DNA of 13,946 bases from Gammaproteobacteria bacterium (GTDB lineage: Bacteria > Pseudomonadota > Gammaproteobacteria > Woeseiales > Woeseiaceae), in assembly GCA_002685275.1 (NCBI GenBank), contig NYWX01000058.1:1-13946 (forward strand). Reading direction: 5' to 3'. Numbering within the stretch: position 1 is the stretch's first letter; every line of letters starts with the position of its first letter. This document shows positions 13,756-13,946 of the stretch, piece after piece. The notes beneath the pieces were generated by a model. It was not told the origin of the DNA, searched no databases, and saw only the letters and a program-made list of their open reading frames with translations. Made by a program: the position numbers and the translations under genes.

Positions 13756-13946
13756 TTAAGGATTTGTTCTTTCTATCAATCCGGAGATACTATAAAAACG
13801 GCCATTTCGAATGATCGCTAATATATTCATTGCATCATCAGCATTAACTAAAGGGTCACCTTCTATAAATAACAAATCGGCCGCAACTCCATTAGCTATC
13901 CTTCCAAGGTATGGATCAACTTGTATAGCCGCAGCTGCATTAACTC
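13756..13946 (-). CDS. Metal-dependent amidohydrolase, C-terminal fragment (5' end outside window)
   Basis: The minus strand is open from the window end to a TAA at 13756-13758, encoding 62 residues. They fit the C-terminus of the amidohydrolase/imidazolonepropionase-like family: NAAAAIQVDP, then LGRIANGVAADLLFIEGDPL, then ILAIIRNGRFY, corresponding to the usual pattern 'LG.I..G..ADL...D..PL......V..V..NGR.Y', in which the chain returns from the barrel to the small beta-sandwich domain. The metal-binding residues are in the missing part, so substrate cannot be judged. It is convergent with the DUF3429 gene, 83 bp apart. No start lies in the window, so the fragment is easy to miss. Confidence 0.8.
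   Translation of the reverse strand, partial: VNAAAAIQVDPYLGRIANGVAADLLFIEGDPLVNADDAMNILAIIRNGRFYSISGLIERTNP

Noticed and set aside
1..13946. CRISPR arrays, insertion sequences, tRNA/rRNA genes, phage or defence genes
   Set aside because: No regularly spaced repeats, transposase-like frames, terminal inverted repeats or tRNA-like structures were seen; all long frames belong to conserved housekeeping or envelope families.

Overview
The window is ordinary, densely packed, AT-rich gammaproteobacterial chromosome. It holds 17 protein genes complete in the window and two cut by its ends (htpG on the left, an amidohydrolase on the right). I see no RNA genes, mobile elements, CRISPR arrays or long repeats. 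The gammaproteobacterial assignment rests on the gene set and order: ampD-ampE, a DUF4426 protein, and the series rsmE, gshB, algH (yqgE), ruvX, pyrB, yggS, proC, yggT, DUF4426, which is a shortened version of a long block known from Pseudomonas. The low GC, short spacers, frequent TTG/GTG starts and weak Shine-Dalgarno sites suggest a streamlined, perhaps aquatic or uncultured lineage. That last point is inference, and I cannot name a genus.

Layout. (1) 1-2740, plus strand: the C-terminal part of htpG, then msrB, a lipoprotein of the FKBP prolyl isomerase family and a small alpha/beta hydrolase. This likely operon ends at a strong intrinsic terminator that lies inside the 3' end of the convergent DUF4426 gene. 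(2) 2693-10133, minus strand: ten tightly spaced genes, read from right to left as rsmE, gshB, algH, ruvX, pyrB, a PyrK-like oxidoreductase, yggS, proC, yggT and DUF4426. (3) 10145-11673, plus strand: ampD-ampE, divergent from rsmE across only 11 bp, with a good promoter inside the start of rsmE. (4) 11747-12295, minus strand: a PduO-type cobalamin adenosyltransferase with a promoter directly against its start codon. (5) 12399-13672, plus strand: an inositol-monophosphatase-family phosphatase (histidinol-phosphatase-like) and a DUF3429 membrane protein. (6) 13756-13946, minus strand: the C-terminus of a metal-dependent amidohydrolase. No stretch over 300 bases lacks a gene; the longest spacer is about 120 bp (9281-9401).

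Functionally the genes cover protein quality control (HtpG, MsrB, FKBP), glutathione synthesis (GshB), 16S rRNA methylation and maturation (RsmE, RuvX), pyrimidine synthesis (PyrB and the PyrK-like protein), proline synthesis and PLP homeostasis (ProC, YggS), envelope proteins (YggT, DUF4426, AmpE), peptidoglycan recycling (AmpD) and B12 cofactor activation.

I did not find a clearly new biological system. The points most worth checking are: the PyrK-like FAD/[2Fe-2S] protein translationally coupled to pyrB, where Pseudomonas has the inactive dihydroorotase-like pyrC'; an FKBP lipoprotein whose usual active-site Tyr and Asp appear replaced; the terminator embedded in a coding region; and two promoters placed so close to start codons that very short or absent 5' leaders are predicted.
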